Shown one piece after another: positions 8,676 to 17,780 of a stretch of DNA of 64,000 bases. Each line of letters opens with the position of its first letter. Within the stretch, counting starts at the first letter, position 1. The stretch covers positions 62,001-126,000 of the forward strand of contig DIDS01000010.1 in the NCBI GenBank assembly GCA_002418265.1, written 5' to 3'. This DNA is from Acidimicrobiia bacterium UBA5794. GTDB lineage: Bacteria; Actinomycetota; Acidimicrobiia; Spongiisociales; UBA5794. Both the position numbers and the translations under genes were made by a program. The notes under the pieces were generated by a model that searched no databases, was not told the DNA's origin, and worked only from the letters and a program-made list of their open reading frames with translations.

Positions 8676-10154
8676 ATGACGGCCTATGTCGGAGCGATCG
8701 ACCAGGGAACGACCAGTTCCCGATTCGTCATCATTGATCGCACCGGATTGATCGTTGCCAAGGCACAAACTGAGCATCAGCAGATCCTCCCTCAGCCCGG
8801 TTGGGTCGAGCATGACGCTTCTGAGATCTGGCGCAACACCGAGTGGGCGATCTCGACAGCTCTCGACGAGGCTGGACTCACACCCGTGGACCTTGCCGGA
8901 GTTGGCATTACCAACCAGCGCGAGACCAGCGTCGTGTGGAATCGCGGGACCGGGAGACCGGTCGCCAATGCGATTGTGTGGCAAGACACGCGGACTGCTG
9001 ATCTCTGTGCAGAGATCGGGCATCAACTTGGCGAAGGGTTCCTTCGCCGCCGTACCGGCTTACCTGCAGCGACCTACTTTTCCGGTCCGAAAGTCCGCTG
9101 GCTGCTGGATTCCGACGATGAAATCCGGCGTGAAGCACAGCGCGGTGGCCTCGCGTTCGGGACGATCGATTCCTGGCTGGCGTTCAACCTCACGGGGCGA
9201 CATGTCACCGACGTGACCAACGCATCACGCACCATGTTGATGAACCTCGAAACCCTCGATTGGGATCACGAACTGTGCGAGGCCATCGGTATTCCCCCTT
9301 CGATGCTCCCCGACATTGAGCCCTCCATCACGGACTACGGGTCCTGTAGCGGTGTCCTTGAAGGTACGCGACTGCGAACAATCCTGGGCGATCAGCATGC
9401 TGCAATGATCGGACAGGCGGCGTTCAGCGTCGGGGACACGAAATGCACCTACGGCACCGGGGCATTTCTCCTGGCGAATACCGGGGTCCTGCCCGTCGCG
9501 TCGACGGCGGGGTTGTTGACGACGGTCGCGTATCAGCGCGTTGGTCAACCCGCACGATACGCATTGGAAGGATCGGTGGCCGTTGCAGGATCCTCGGTCC
9601 AATGGCTCAGGGACAATCTTGACTTGATCGAGCACTCCGAGGACATCGAAGCGCTCGCATCCCTGGTTCCCGACAATGGCGATGTCTACTTCGTCCCGGC
9701 ATTCTCGGGTTTGTTCGCACCTCGGTGGCGCCCCGATGCACGTGGCGTGATCGCGGGAATGACCCGTTTCACGAACAAGAGCCATCTTGCACGAGCGGTA
9801 TTGGAAGCAACGGCATTCCAGGTCAAGGATGTCCTCAATGCGATGCGAAGCGACTTGGGATCAGAGCTGACCGAGCTGCGGGTCGATGGCGGGATGGTCG
9901 CAAACACACTCCTCATGCAGTTCCAGGCTGACATCCTTCGAATGGACGTTGTGATCCCTCGCCAGATCGAGACCACCGTGGTTGGAGCAGCCTATGGCGC
10001 CGGCATCGATGCCGGTGTGTGGGCAGACGAAGACGAGCTGCGCAGCCATTGGCAGGAGAGCCACCGCTACACACCACAACTCGGCGATGAACGGGTCGCC
10101 GAACTCGATGCCGGATGGTCCAAAGCCATCGAACGATCACTCGATTGGGTCTAA
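8676..10154 (+). CDS. glpK: Glycerol kinase
   Basis: FGGY-family kinase converting glycerol to glycerol-3-phosphate, the entry point to glycerolipid synthesis and glycolysis; pgsA downstream uses a glycerol-3-phosphate-derived substrate. It begins YVGAIDQGTTSSRF (the FGGY phosphate-1 loop), with NQRETSVVW, YGTGAFLLANTG and DGGMVANTLLMQFQAD further on. ATG 8676 gives 492 aa, the usual size, and has AGGGG upstream; the GTG at 8655 would add seven residues without family support. No glpF or glpD is nearby. Confidence 0.96.
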   Translation: MTAYVGAIDQGTTSSRFVIIDRTGLIVAKAQTEHQQILPQPGWVEHDASEIWRNTEWAISTALDEAGLTPVDLAGVGITNQRETSVVWNRGTGRPVANAIVWQDTRTADLCAEIGHQLGEGFLRRRTGLPAATYFSGPKVRWLLDSDDEIRREAQRGGLAFGTIDSWLAFNLTGRHVTDVTNASRTMLMNLETLDWDHELCEAIGIPPSMLPDIEPSITDYGSCSGVLEGTRLRTILGDQHAAMIGQAAFSVGDTKCTYGTGAFLLANTGVLPVASTAGLLTTVAYQRVGQPARYALEGSVAVAGSSVQWLRDNLDLIEHSEDIEALASLVPDNGDVYFVPAFSGLFAPRWRPDARGVIAGMTRFTNKSHLARAVLEATAFQVKDVLNAMRSDLGSELTELRVDGGMVANTLLMQFQADILRMDVVIPRQIETTVVGAAYGAGIDAGVWADEDELRSHWQESHRYTPQLGDERVAELDAGWSKAIERSLDWV

Positions 10155-10165
10155 CTGCTCATAAA

Positions 10166-10286
10166 ACGCGTACCCAGGGTTCCTCTGTGGATCTACGACA
10201 CCTTGGAGCCCACAGAACGCGGGTCTGGATCTGTCCCACCAGTCCACCGTCGGGATTTTCCCGGTACGGGAACCCTGGGTACGCGT
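10166..10286. repeat. Long-armed inverted repeat upstream of pgsA
   Basis: A perfect 18-bp inverted repeat: ACGCGTACCCAGGGTTCC at 10166-10183 and its exact reverse complement at 10269-10286. A second nested pair, TCTGTGG (10184-10190) with CCACAGA further in, lies just inside. The arms enclose ~85 bp. The right arm falls where the -35 region of the pgsA promoter should be (-10 at 10296-10301). There is no T tract, so it is a poor intrinsic terminator. It could be a structured leader RNA, a paired operator or a small non-autonomous element. Confidence 0.8.
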
Positions 10287-10295
10287 CAGGTGCTT

Positions 10296-10301
10296 TAGGA
10301 T
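10296..10301 (+). promoter_or_regulatory. Putative -10 element (TAGGAT), leaderless pgsA
   Basis: TAGGAT ends 8 bases before the ATG of pgsA, and no Shine-Dalgarno precedes the start. The spacing predicts transcription starting at or next to the A of ATG. The 10269-10286 repeat arm overlaps the expected -35 position. Confidence 0.5.
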
Positions 10302-10309
10302 CTCAAGCG

Positions 10310-10861
10310 ATGTCCATTCCGAACCTGCTCGCAGTGATTCGACTGTTGTTGACGCCGGTCGCGATGGTTCTGATCTTCGAGTCGCCAGACAACCGCAGCT
10401 ATGCCTACGCAGGTGCGATCGTTTTCGCCGTTGCAGCGCTCACCGACTTCGCCGACGGATACCTTGCCCGTCGGTGGCGTATCACGACCACGCTCGGTGC
10501 ATTCCTCGATACGGTCGCGGACAAGGTGCTCATCACAGGAGCCCTGATCGCGTTGGTGCAGATCGGCACCACCTCGATGTGGGTTGCTTTCATCATCATT
10601 GGAAGGGAGATCACCATCATGGGGCTGCGCTCGGTTGCGGCGCTTGATCATTCGACTGTTCCACCGTCAATCTGGGGAAAGTGGAAGGCGACGGTCCAAT
10701 TTGTGGCGATCTTGTTTGCGATCGCCCTGTTTGACATCACGATCGGGCCGCTGAGGCTCGACGAATGGCTCATGTGGTTCGCCGTGGTCGTGACACTCCT
10801 ATCTGCCGGTGACTACTTTTCGAAGTTTCGTGGAGTGTTGTCCCGCCGTGACCGAACCTGA
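10310..10861 (+). CDS. pgsA: CDP-alcohol phosphatidyltransferase, probable CDP-diacylglycerol-glycerol-3-phosphate 3-phosphatidyltransferase
   Basis: A polytopic membrane enzyme of 183 aa. The CDP-alcohol phosphotransferase signature D-x2-D-G-x2-A-R-x8-G-x3-D-x3-D is complete (DFADGYLARR, then GAFLDTVADK). It starts SIPNLLAVIRLLLTP, typical of PgsA. It most likely makes phosphatidylglycerophosphate, but the family also makes phosphatidylinositol-phosphate in actinobacteria, so substrate is inferred. The frame is open upstream to 10115 inside glpK, but ATG 10310 is supported by family alignment and the -10 element. Confidence 0.85.
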   Translation: MSIPNLLAVIRLLLTPVAMVLIFESPDNRSYAYAGAIVFAVAALTDFADGYLARRWRITTTLGAFLDTVADKVLITGALIALVQIGTTSMWVAFIIIGREITIMGLRSVAALDHSTVPPSIWGKWKATVQFVAILFAIALFDITIGPLRLDEWLMWFAVVVTLLSAGDYFSKFRGVLSRRDRT

Positions 10862-10875
10862 GCGACAGGCCAACC

Positions 10876-11850
10876 GTGCTCCCGTCTCGTAGGGCCTTTG
10901 TCACCGGAGGGACCGGTCTCATCGGATCGCATCTCGTCCGATCTCTTGTCGCCGAGGGCTGGGACGTGGTCGCCCTTGTGCGGTCTGAGGAAGGTGCCTC
11001 GATGATCCATGCCGCTGGTGCCTTGTCTGTCGTTGGGGATGTCACTGGATCCGACGGTCTGGTGGAAGCAATGGCGGGGGCCGACATTGTCTTCCATGTC
11101 GCAGGCATCAACGAGACCTGCCCGAAGGACACAGCACAGATGAACGACGTCAACATCAACGGCCCTGTTCGGGTTGTTGAGGCGGCTGCACAAGCTGGCG
11201 CCGCGCGGATGGTTCTGACGTCCTCGGTCGTGGCGATTGGCGAGGAGTCGGGAACTGTTGGCACCGAGACGACCGAACACTCCGGGAAGCACGTTTCTGC
11301 GTACGCCAGATCGAAGTACTTCGGAGAGGTTGCAGCCCGTGAGACTTCTAAACAGTTCGGTATTGACCTCGTTGTGGTGAACCCGGCATCGGTGCAAGGA
11401 CCCGGTCGAAGCACCGGTTCTGCTGAGATCTTGCTGCGTGCCCTACGCTCGCACCGTCCGTGGCTTGTCGATCTGACGGTTTCGATTCTCGACATTGCAG
11501 ATTGCAGTCGCGGTCACATCCTGGCCGCTGAATGGGGAGTTGCCGGTGAGCGATACATCCTTTCAGGAGCGACCTTGTCGGTGCGTCAGGCCGTCTCGAT
11601 GGTGACTCCGATGCTCGATCGACCGATCAATCCCCGCTGGATTCCCCCCGCCGTTGTGAGGTTTCTTGGGATACCTCTTAGTTGGTTGGTTGGCGGCAAC
11701 AAGATCTGCCCCGATCTCGTGAGAACCGTGCTCCACAGCCACCGCTACGACAACACCAAGTCCATCACCGACCTTGGCATGACGTATACGCCCGTTGAGG
11801 AATCGTTTTCACGAACAATCGACTGGTTTCGCACTGAGGGCCTCCTTTAG
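10876..11850 (+). CDS. NAD-dependent epimerase/dehydratase family protein (extended SDR)
   Basis: A 324-residue extended short-chain dehydrogenase. The Rossmann motif TGGTGLIGSHLVRSL is at the N-terminus; the catalytic set is Ser in LTSSVVAIG and the YxxxK motif (YARSKYFGE). It resembles dihydroflavonol-4-reductase/HpnA-like enzymes acting on sugar nucleotides or lipid-linked aldehydes and ketones; the substrate cannot be told from sequence. It starts with GTG 14 bases after pgsA, so it is probably in the same transcript. The spacer after it ends in a degenerate heptad array before mfd. Confidence 0.85.
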   Translation: MLPSRRAFVTGGTGLIGSHLVRSLVAEGWDVVALVRSEEGASMIHAAGALSVVGDVTGSDGLVEAMAGADIVFHVAGINETCPKDTAQMNDVNINGPVRVVEAAAQAGAARMVLTSSVVAIGEESGTVGTETTEHSGKHVSAYARSKYFGEVAARETSKQFGIDLVVVNPASVQGPGRSTGSAEILLRALRSHRPWLVDLTVSILDIADCSRGHILAAEWGVAGERYILSGATLSVRQAVSMVTPMLDRPINPRWIPPAVVRFLGIPLSWLVGGNKICPDLVRTVLHSHRYDNTKSITDLGMTYTPVEESFSRTIDWFRTEGLL

Positions 11851-11886
11851 CTTTCAGGTTTTTGCTCTCAGCGAGCAGCTGGCGGA

Positions 11887-11914
11887 AAGCTTTGAGCTGT
11901 GAGCCGTAAGCTAT
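11887..11914 (+). repeat. Short heptad array (RAGCYRT type) overlapping the mfd promoter
   Basis: Four degenerate heptads, AAGCTTT, GAGCTGT, GAGCCGT and AAGCTAT, in perfect 7-bp register. The probable -10 of mfd (TAAGCT, 11907-11912) lies inside the array. Confidence 0.6.
11907..11912 (+). promoter_or_regulatory. Putative -10 element (TAAGCT), leaderless mfd
   Basis: TAAGCT ends 8 bases before the GTG start of mfd. No ribosome-binding site is visible in the bases between, which suggests a leaderless transcript. Confidence 0.45.
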
Positions 11915-11920
11915 CCAACC

Positions 11921-14900
11921 GTGCCTGCTCCTCTTGAGATCCTGCTTGATCGATGGCGTCCTTCGCTTGATCCACCGATTCCCGGCCGATTTGTGGTGCC
12001 ACCAGCAGCACGCGCCATCGTCCTTGCCGGGTCGCTCCAGAACTCGAATCGTCCAATCCTCGCCATTGTCTCGGGAGAGCGTGAGGCCGAGGAGCTTGTC
12101 GAGGACATCGAGCTGTTCACTGACTCGGTGTTTCATCTCCCTGCGTGGGAGACGCTGCCGTTTGAACACGTATCGCCGCACGTCGTCACGATGGGCGGCC
12201 GGATCGTTGCACGCCACGCCCTATCGGAGGGTGTTCCTTGCATTGTTGTCGCATCGGTCAGGGCGGTGATCCAACGGATTTCCCCGACATCCACGACACC
12301 CATGTTCCTGGCAAGCGGATCCGAGTATTCCTTTGACGATTTGGTTGCCACATTCACCACCATGGGCTACGGCCGCGTCGATCGCTGTGAAGCGCGCGGT
12401 GATTTCTCGGTCAGAGGCGGCATTATCGATGTTTATCCACCGAACGCCGCTGCGCCGTTGCGGCTCGATTTCTACGGAGACACGCTCGAAGGAATCCGAA
12501 CTTTTTCGGTTTCGACGCAACGATCGGAGGATCATCTCGAATCGGTGTCGGTGTTTCCCGCGAGGGAACTTCTCCTGGATGCAGCGATTCGTAACCGAGC
12601 CGTTGAGCTACGCGACGACGCACCCTGGGCAGCCGACACGTGGGACCGCATTGCCGCTGGTGTCACATTTCAGGGGATGGAGTCGTGGCTGCCATGGCTC
12701 GCCGACCCACACACCGTCCTTGACCACTCCGAAGCGTCGGTGTTCTTGTTCGACCCGGTGCGGTGTGCCGAGCGAGCGGCCGACCTCATCAGGGAGGAGA
12801 CCGACCTGGCCAGCGCGTTGTCGGGGACGTGGGGGGCTGACGGTCCTGACTCCGGTGACCATCCACCGCTCTACCTGCCATTGGAAACCGACGCGATCAT
12901 GACCAGGCTTCTCGAAGCTCCACCCCATGCCTCAGGACCGGGTGACGATGGGTATTCGATCGGCACGCTTGATGGGGTTGCCGGTGATCCAGAGTCCATT
13001 GCAGCCGCGATCAACCGATGGAAGGCACGAAACGTGTCGATCGTGGTTGCAATGGACGGGGAAGGTGCTGCACGTCGGGTATCTGGTCTGCTCTCGGAAG
13101 CGGGTGCCGATCTCCCGGTGGTCGAGACTCTCACGACGCCTACGCCAGCGGTCACTCCCGTCGGAATCCATGCCGGGTTCGTGCTGCCGGCGGTTGGTTT
13201 CGGAGTTGTCGGCGAACAGGAAGTTGCCGGTCGCCGGAGGGCGCACCGCAAACTTGGCAAAGGAACCAAAAAGGCTCAGCCAGACGCGTATCGAGATCTC
13301 ACCGAAGGAGATTATGTCGTGCATCACCATCACGGCATCGGACGGTTCGCCGGTCTCGTACATCGCGAAATCGGTGGCGTCGAGCGTGATTACCTCCTTG
13401 TGGAGTATGCCGGTGAGGACAAGCTGTACGTCCCAACGGATCAGTTGGCGGCGGTCACCCGCTACACCGGCGGTGAGACCCCGCGTCTTTCTCGCATGGG
13501 CGGTTCGGATTGGTCCCAGACTCGGGGTCGTATCCGTAAGGAAGTCACCGTTGTCGCCGACCAAGTGGTCGCCCTGCACCGGAAGCGTGCTGCAGCATCC
13601 GGGCATGCCTTCGACCCCGATACGCCGTGGCAGCGTGAGTTCGAAGCCGCGTTCCCTTTCGAGGAGACACCGGACCAGATGCAGGCAATTCTCGATGTGA
13701 AGGCGGACATGGAATCAGACCGTCCGATGGATCGTCTGATCTTTGGCGATGTCGGCTACGGAAAAACCGAGGTGGCAATCCGGGCAATGTTCAAGGCTGT
13801 CCAGGGGGGCAAGCAGGCAGCCATGCTGGTCCCAACGACACTCCTTGCCCAGCAGCACTTTGCGAATTTTGAGGACCGTTTCGCGCCGTACCCGATCCGT
13901 GTCGAGATGCTGTCTCGGTTCCTCACAGCTGCTCAACAGCGAAAGGTGATCGCGGGCCTCAAGGACGGCAGCGTCGATATCGTCGTGGGCACACACCGGC
14001 TGTTGTCGTCCGATACCGTGTTCAAGGACCTTGGGCTGGTGGTGGTTGACGAGGAGCAGCGATTCGGCGTCAGCGCCAAGGACGCCCTCCGTGAGATGCG
14101 AACAAGCATCGACGTCCTCACCCTCACCGCAACACCGATTCCCCGGACCCTGGAAATGGCACTCACCGGGATCCGGGACGTGAGCAACATCCGCACCGCT
14201 CCCGAGGACCGCCATCCCATACTCACCTACGTCGGTCCGTACGACGAGAAGGCCGTTTCGGCAGCCATCAGACGCGAAATACTGCGAGAAGGACAGGTCT
14301 ACGTGGTCCACAACCGCGTCCAGTCGATCGACCATGCCGTTGCACGGCTCCGGGATCTTGTGCCGGACGCACGATTCGCAACAGCCCACGGCCAGATGGC
14401 CGAGGCGCAACTCGAACAGGTCATGTTCGATTTCTGGAACCACGAATTCGACGTGTTGGTGGCAACAACGATCATCGAGTCAGGTCTCGATGTCCCCCAG
14501 GTCAACACCCTGATCGTCGAGCGATCAGATCGACTGGGATTGGCTCAGCTCTACCAACTGCGTGGCAGGGTCGGTCGCTCAAGTCAGCGAGCCTACGCCT
14601 ACTTGTTCCATCCAACGGAGGAACGCCTTGGCGAGAACGCGTATCGCAGACTTGAGGCGATCGGTCAGTTCTCGGATCTTGGAAGCGGATTTGAGCTCGC
14701 CATGCGGGACCTCGAAATCCGCGGTGCTGGCTCCATTCTGTCGGAAACCCAGTCGGGTCACATCGCTGCGGTCGGCTTTGACCTGTACACCGAGCTGGTT
14801 GCCGACGCGATCCTTGAACTCAAGGGAGAGGCGTCACCTGAGCCAGAGCCCGAACCGATCCGGATCGACCTCATGGTCGCTGCTCATCTCCCGGAGGACT

Positions 14901-15313
14901 ACGCACCCGGAATCGAGGCGCGTCTTGAGGCCTATCGCCGGCTTGCGGGCGCCACCACGGAGAGTCAAGTCGATGATGTCGTGGCCGAATGGGAGGATCG
15001 CTTTGGACCCCTTCCCGAAAGCGCGGTTGCGTTGATCGCTGTTGCCCGCCTGAGGGTGGAAGCGATGCGCGTCGGGATCAAGGAGATCGTCGCGAACCGC
15101 AACGAGATCAGAATCGGACCTGTCACGATGAAGGCGTCACAAGAGGTTCGTCTCGAACGGATCGCCCGCGGTGCGCTGGTTCGCACCAATACGTTGTATC
15201 TGCCCGCATCGTTCGCGACGGGGCCCGGTGCTGCAGGTGTGATTGCCGACTTCCTCCGTAGAATGTGGCCAGCACCGGACGATCCCGATGCTGAACCAGA
15301 CGAAACCGGATAG
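11921..15313 (+). CDS. mfd: Transcription-repair coupling factor Mfd
   Basis: A 1130-residue ATP-dependent translocase that removes stalled RNA polymerase from lesions and recruits UvrA. Domains in order: UvrB-like N-terminal region (LPAWETLPFEHVSP; GYGRVDRCEARGDFSVRGG), RNA polymerase-interacting domain (GDYVVHHHHGIGRFAGL), RecG-like helicase with Walker A GDVGYGKTE, DEEQ box (VVDEEQRFG), motif III TATPIPRTL and the QLRGRVGRS motif, then a C-terminal TRCF domain. The start is GTG 11921. A foldase lipoprotein, mazG and eno follow, the common actinobacterial order. Confidence 0.97.
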   Translation: MPAPLEILLDRWRPSLDPPIPGRFVVPPAARAIVLAGSLQNSNRPILAIVSGEREAEELVEDIELFTDSVFHLPAWETLPFEHVSPHVVTMGGRIVARHALSEGVPCIVVASVRAVIQRISPTSTTPMFLASGSEYSFDDLVATFTTMGYGRVDRCEARGDFSVRGGIIDVYPPNAAAPLRLDFYGDTLEGIRTFSVSTQRSEDHLESVSVFPARELLLDAAIRNRAVELRDDAPWAADTWDRIAAGVTFQGMESWLPWLADPHTVLDHSEASVFLFDPVRCAERAADLIREETDLASALSGTWGADGPDSGDHPPLYLPLETDAIMTRLLEAPPHASGPGDDGYSIGTLDGVAGDPESIAAAINRWKARNVSIVVAMDGEGAARRVSGLLSEAGADLPVVETLTTPTPAVTPVGIHAGFVLPAVGFGVVGEQEVAGRRRAHRKLGKGTKKAQPDAYRDLTEGDYVVHHHHGIGRFAGLVHREIGGVERDYLLVEYAGEDKLYVPTDQLAAVTRYTGGETPRLSRMGGSDWSQTRGRIRKEVTVVADQVVALHRKRAAASGHAFDPDTPWQREFEAAFPFEETPDQMQAILDVKADMESDRPMDRLIFGDVGYGKTEVAIRAMFKAVQGGKQAAMLVPTTLLAQQHFANFEDRFAPYPIRVEMLSRFLTAAQQRKVIAGLKDGSVDIVVGTHRLLSSDTVFKDLGLVVVDEEQRFGVSAKDALREMRTSIDVLTLTATPIPRTLEMALTGIRDVSNIRTAPEDRHPILTYVGPYDEKAVSAAIRREILREGQVYVVHNRVQSIDHAVARLRDLVPDARFATAHGQMAEAQLEQVMFDFWNHEFDVLVATTIIESGLDVPQVNTLIVERSDRLGLAQLYQLRGRVGRSSQRAYAYLFHPTEERLGENAYRRLEAIGQFSDLGSGFELAMRDLEIRGAGSILSETQSGHIAAVGFDLYTELVADAILELKGEASPEPEPEPIRIDLMVAAHLPEDYAPGIEARLEAYRRLAGATTESQVDDVVAEWEDRFGPLPESAVALIAVARLRVEAMRVGIKEIVANRNEIRIGPVTMKASQEVRLERIARGALVRTNTLYLPASFATGPGAAGVIADFLRRMWPAPDDPDAEPDETG

Positions 15314-15320
15314 AAAAACC

Positions 15321-16280
15321 ATGTCCTCCACTCCGCAACTGACCATTCGACGCTTTGTCGTCATCGCATCTGTTCTTGCACTGTTCGCCGTTGGGTGTTC
15401 GGCCGGGACCAGCACCATGGGTTCGGCTGCCGTGGTTGATGGGACGGCCATTGCCGATGACGGTGTGTATGCCCTCGCTGGCCTCGACGCCGAAGAAGGC
15501 ACGGTCTCAGCTTCCGAGTTTCGCGACGCCCTGTCGCTTCTCATCATCCAGCAGGCACTCTTGCACGCAGCCTCGACAGATTTCGGGCTTGGGGATCTTT
15601 CAAGTCCTGAAGCCATTGATGCCTTCGTGCAGTCCCTGCCACCTGAGCAGCAACAGAACATCCAGATCAGCATCGACGCTGGAGTCGCAGATGGGCGCGA
15701 CCGCACGGCAACAGAGCAGTACCTCTACACCCAGCAGTTGCTTGCCAAGGAAGTCTCCGATGCGATTCTGAACGATCCGGATCTTCTTGCATCGATCTAC
15801 AACAACAACCCTGAACTCCTCGTGACCGTATGTGCGAGCCACATTCTCGTTGGCACCGAAGAAGAGGCCACGGACGTCATGGCACGTCTCGAAGCGGGTG
15901 AGGACTTTGCCGCGATCGCCGCCGAGGTGAGTCTCGATCAACAATCGCCCGGAGGTGTGCTGCCATGCCCGGTGTCGGTATATTCGTTCGGGCAGGAACT
16001 CGCACCGGCAATGCTCGGAGCACCCGTCGGTGAGATAACCGGGCCTGTTCTCTCACCGTTCGGATTCCATGTGCTCTTCATCGATTCACGCGACCAACCC
16101 GAATCTCTCGAAGAGCTCGTGATGGAACCCTCCCGCTGGGTGTCGGCCAATATCCTCGACACGGAACTGACCACTTGGTACAACGGCGTACTCTCACGGG
16201 CCGATATCACCGTCCGGTCACAGATCGGGACTTGGAACTCCGAAGCTGACGCAATCACCCCCCCGCCGTCGTCCCCCTGA
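15321..16280 (+). CDS. Predicted lipoprotein peptidyl-prolyl cis-trans isomerase (SurA/PrsA-like, parvulin domain)
   Basis: A 319-residue secreted protein. The N-terminal signal sequence (VVIASVLALFAVGC) ends in a lipobox with Cys about 28 residues from ATG 15321. A helical SurA_N-like region follows, then a parvulin domain near residues 170-265 (CASHILVGTEEEA, GEDFAAIAAEVS, GPVLSPFGFHVLFID). It probably helps exported proteins fold on the outer face of the membrane. ATG 15321 is preferred; ATG 15288 inside mfd is the alternative. The stop overlaps the next ATG (TGATG), so mazG is translationally coupled. Confidence 0.87.
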   Translation: MSSTPQLTIRRFVVIASVLALFAVGCSAGTSTMGSAAVVDGTAIADDGVYALAGLDAEEGTVSASEFRDALSLLIIQQALLHAASTDFGLGDLSSPEAIDAFVQSLPPEQQQNIQISIDAGVADGRDRTATEQYLYTQQLLAKEVSDAILNDPDLLASIYNNNPELLVTVCASHILVGTEEEATDVMARLEAGEDFAAIAAEVSLDQQSPGGVLPCPVSVYSFGQELAPAMLGAPVGEITGPVLSPFGFHVLFIDSRDQPESLEELVMEPSRWVSANILDTELTTWYNGVLSRADITVRSQIGTWNSEADAITPPPSSP

Positions 16281-17731
16281 TGTCGATCACGGTCATCGGT
16301 CTCGGTCCTTCAGGGCTTGAGCATCTCGATGAACAGCAGCGCTCGGCACTTGCCGACCCATCCAACACGGTGATCGTCCGAACGCTGAGACATCCCGGGG
16401 CGTCCGTCCTCTCAGAGTCACGCCCCGTCGAATCGTGCGACGATCTCTACGATCAGCACACCGACTACGACATGGTGTATCGCTCGATCGTCGATCGGGT
16501 GATGTCTGCGGCGTCCACGGGACCCGTTGTGTACGCGGTCCCCGGTAGTGCAGCCGTCGGTGAGCGATCGGTGTCCTTGTTGAGATCGGCGTCGTCTGAT
16601 GCCGGAATCCCGATTCGTGTTCTGCCGGGGCTGTCGTTCCTCGATTTCGTCTATACGGCAGTCGGCGTTGATCCGATTGCAGACGGGCTCCAAGTCGTTG
16701 ATGCGCGGACCTTGCATGACCCCCTCCCTCTCCACCTTCCCACGATCATCACACAGGTTGATTCGGTTCTCCGAGCTGCCGACCTATCCGTTGCTCTGGG
16801 TCGCGTTCTTGATTCCGATCATCCGATCACCATCCTCGACAGACTCGGTGATCCCGACGAGGTCGTTGTTATCTCAACCGTCGGGAGTCTCGCGACCTTC
16901 GACGCCGGGGCACGGACAACGGTCTTTGTGGACCCAGCCACGGTTGGCCTGCTCGGCCTCATTGCAACGAACCGCGTCTTGCGACAGGAGTGCCCATGGG
17001 ACAAGAAACAGACCCACCACACACTCCTGACCCACTTGCTCGAGGAGGCCTACGAGGCTGCTGATGCGATCATGGCCCTCCCCATGGAAGCCCCCGACGG
17101 CGACATCGACTTTGGGGCCTATGCCGAAGTTGAAGAGGAACTCGGTGATCTGCTTCTCCAGGTGGTGTTCCACGCAACGCTTGCCTCCGAGGCAGGTGCT
17201 TTCGACCTGGACGAGGTGGCCGAGGGAATCCGTCGCAAGCTTGTTGCCCGCCATCCGCATGTGTTCGGAAACGTTGAGGTTGCTGATGCTGACGAGGTGC
17301 TTGCCAATTGGGAAGACATCAAACGAGACGAAAAGCAGCGATTGAGCCTCATGGACGACATACCCGCAGGAATGCCGGGCGTCTCCCGTGCACTCAAGGC
17401 CCAAGCTCGGGCAAACAGCGGCGGCTTCGACTGGTCAGAACCCCACGAGGTCGTCGCGGTTCTTCGAGCGGAGATCGATGAGCTCGCAGCCGCAGACGAT
17501 CCTGAGGCTGTCGTCCACGAGATCGGTGACATTCTCTTTTCTGCCGTGAACCTTGCTCGGTTCCTCCAGGTTGATCCCGAAGTGGCGCTGCGCATGAGTG
17601 TCGATCGGTTCATGGAACGGTTCCGCGCCATGGAAGACGATCTCGCTGTGGAGGGAGCCTCGATCGCCGGGGCAACTGCTTCCCAGATGGCAGCAGCATG
17701 GGCGAGAGCCAAGCGCACCACGAGTACGTAG
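16280..17731 (+). CDS. mazG: MazG family nucleoside triphosphate pyrophosphohydrolase with N-terminal tetrapyrrole-methylase-like domain
   Basis: A two-part protein of 483 aa resembling Bacillus YabN. Residues 1-~215 form a tetrapyrrole (SAM) methylase-like domain (SITVIGLGPSGLEHL, YAVPGSAAVGERSV). From ~235 there are two MazG helical repeats: the first with CPWDKKQTHHTL, LLEEAYEAADAI and EEELGDLLLQVVFHA, the second with EIGDILFSAVNLAR. MazG hydrolyses abnormal or excess NTPs to NMP and pyrophosphate. The function of the fused methylase-like domain is unknown in this family. It overlaps the preceding lipoprotein gene by one base. Confidence 0.92.
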   Translation: MSITVIGLGPSGLEHLDEQQRSALADPSNTVIVRTLRHPGASVLSESRPVESCDDLYDQHTDYDMVYRSIVDRVMSAASTGPVVYAVPGSAAVGERSVSLLRSASSDAGIPIRVLPGLSFLDFVYTAVGVDPIADGLQVVDARTLHDPLPLHLPTIITQVDSVLRAADLSVALGRVLDSDHPITILDRLGDPDEVVVISTVGSLATFDAGARTTVFVDPATVGLLGLIATNRVLRQECPWDKKQTHHTLLTHLLEEAYEAADAIMALPMEAPDGDIDFGAYAEVEEELGDLLLQVVFHATLASEAGAFDLDEVAEGIRRKLVARHPHVFGNVEVADADEVLANWEDIKRDEKQRLSLMDDIPAGMPGVSRALKAQARANSGGFDWSEPHEVVAVLRAEIDELAAADDPEAVVHEIGDILFSAVNLARFLQVDPEVALRMSVDRFMERFRAMEDDLAVEGASIAGATASQMAAAWARAKRTTST

Positions 17732-17765
17732 CCCGCGAAAGTTCTGACCAACCCGAACCAACGTC

Positions 17766-17771
17766 TACCCT
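17766..17771 (+). promoter_or_regulatory. Putative -10 element (TACCCT) for eno
   Basis: TACCCT ends 9 bases before the eno ATG, and no Shine-Dalgarno is visible. CTGACC at 17744-17749, 16 bases upstream, is a possible -35. A leaderless or near-leaderless transcript is inferred. Confidence 0.4.
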
Positions 17772-17780
17772 CAGGCTTCC

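Noticed and set aside
10166..10286. Intrinsic terminator for glpK
   Set aside because: The arms are ~85 bp apart and no T tract follows; a terminator would have a short loop.
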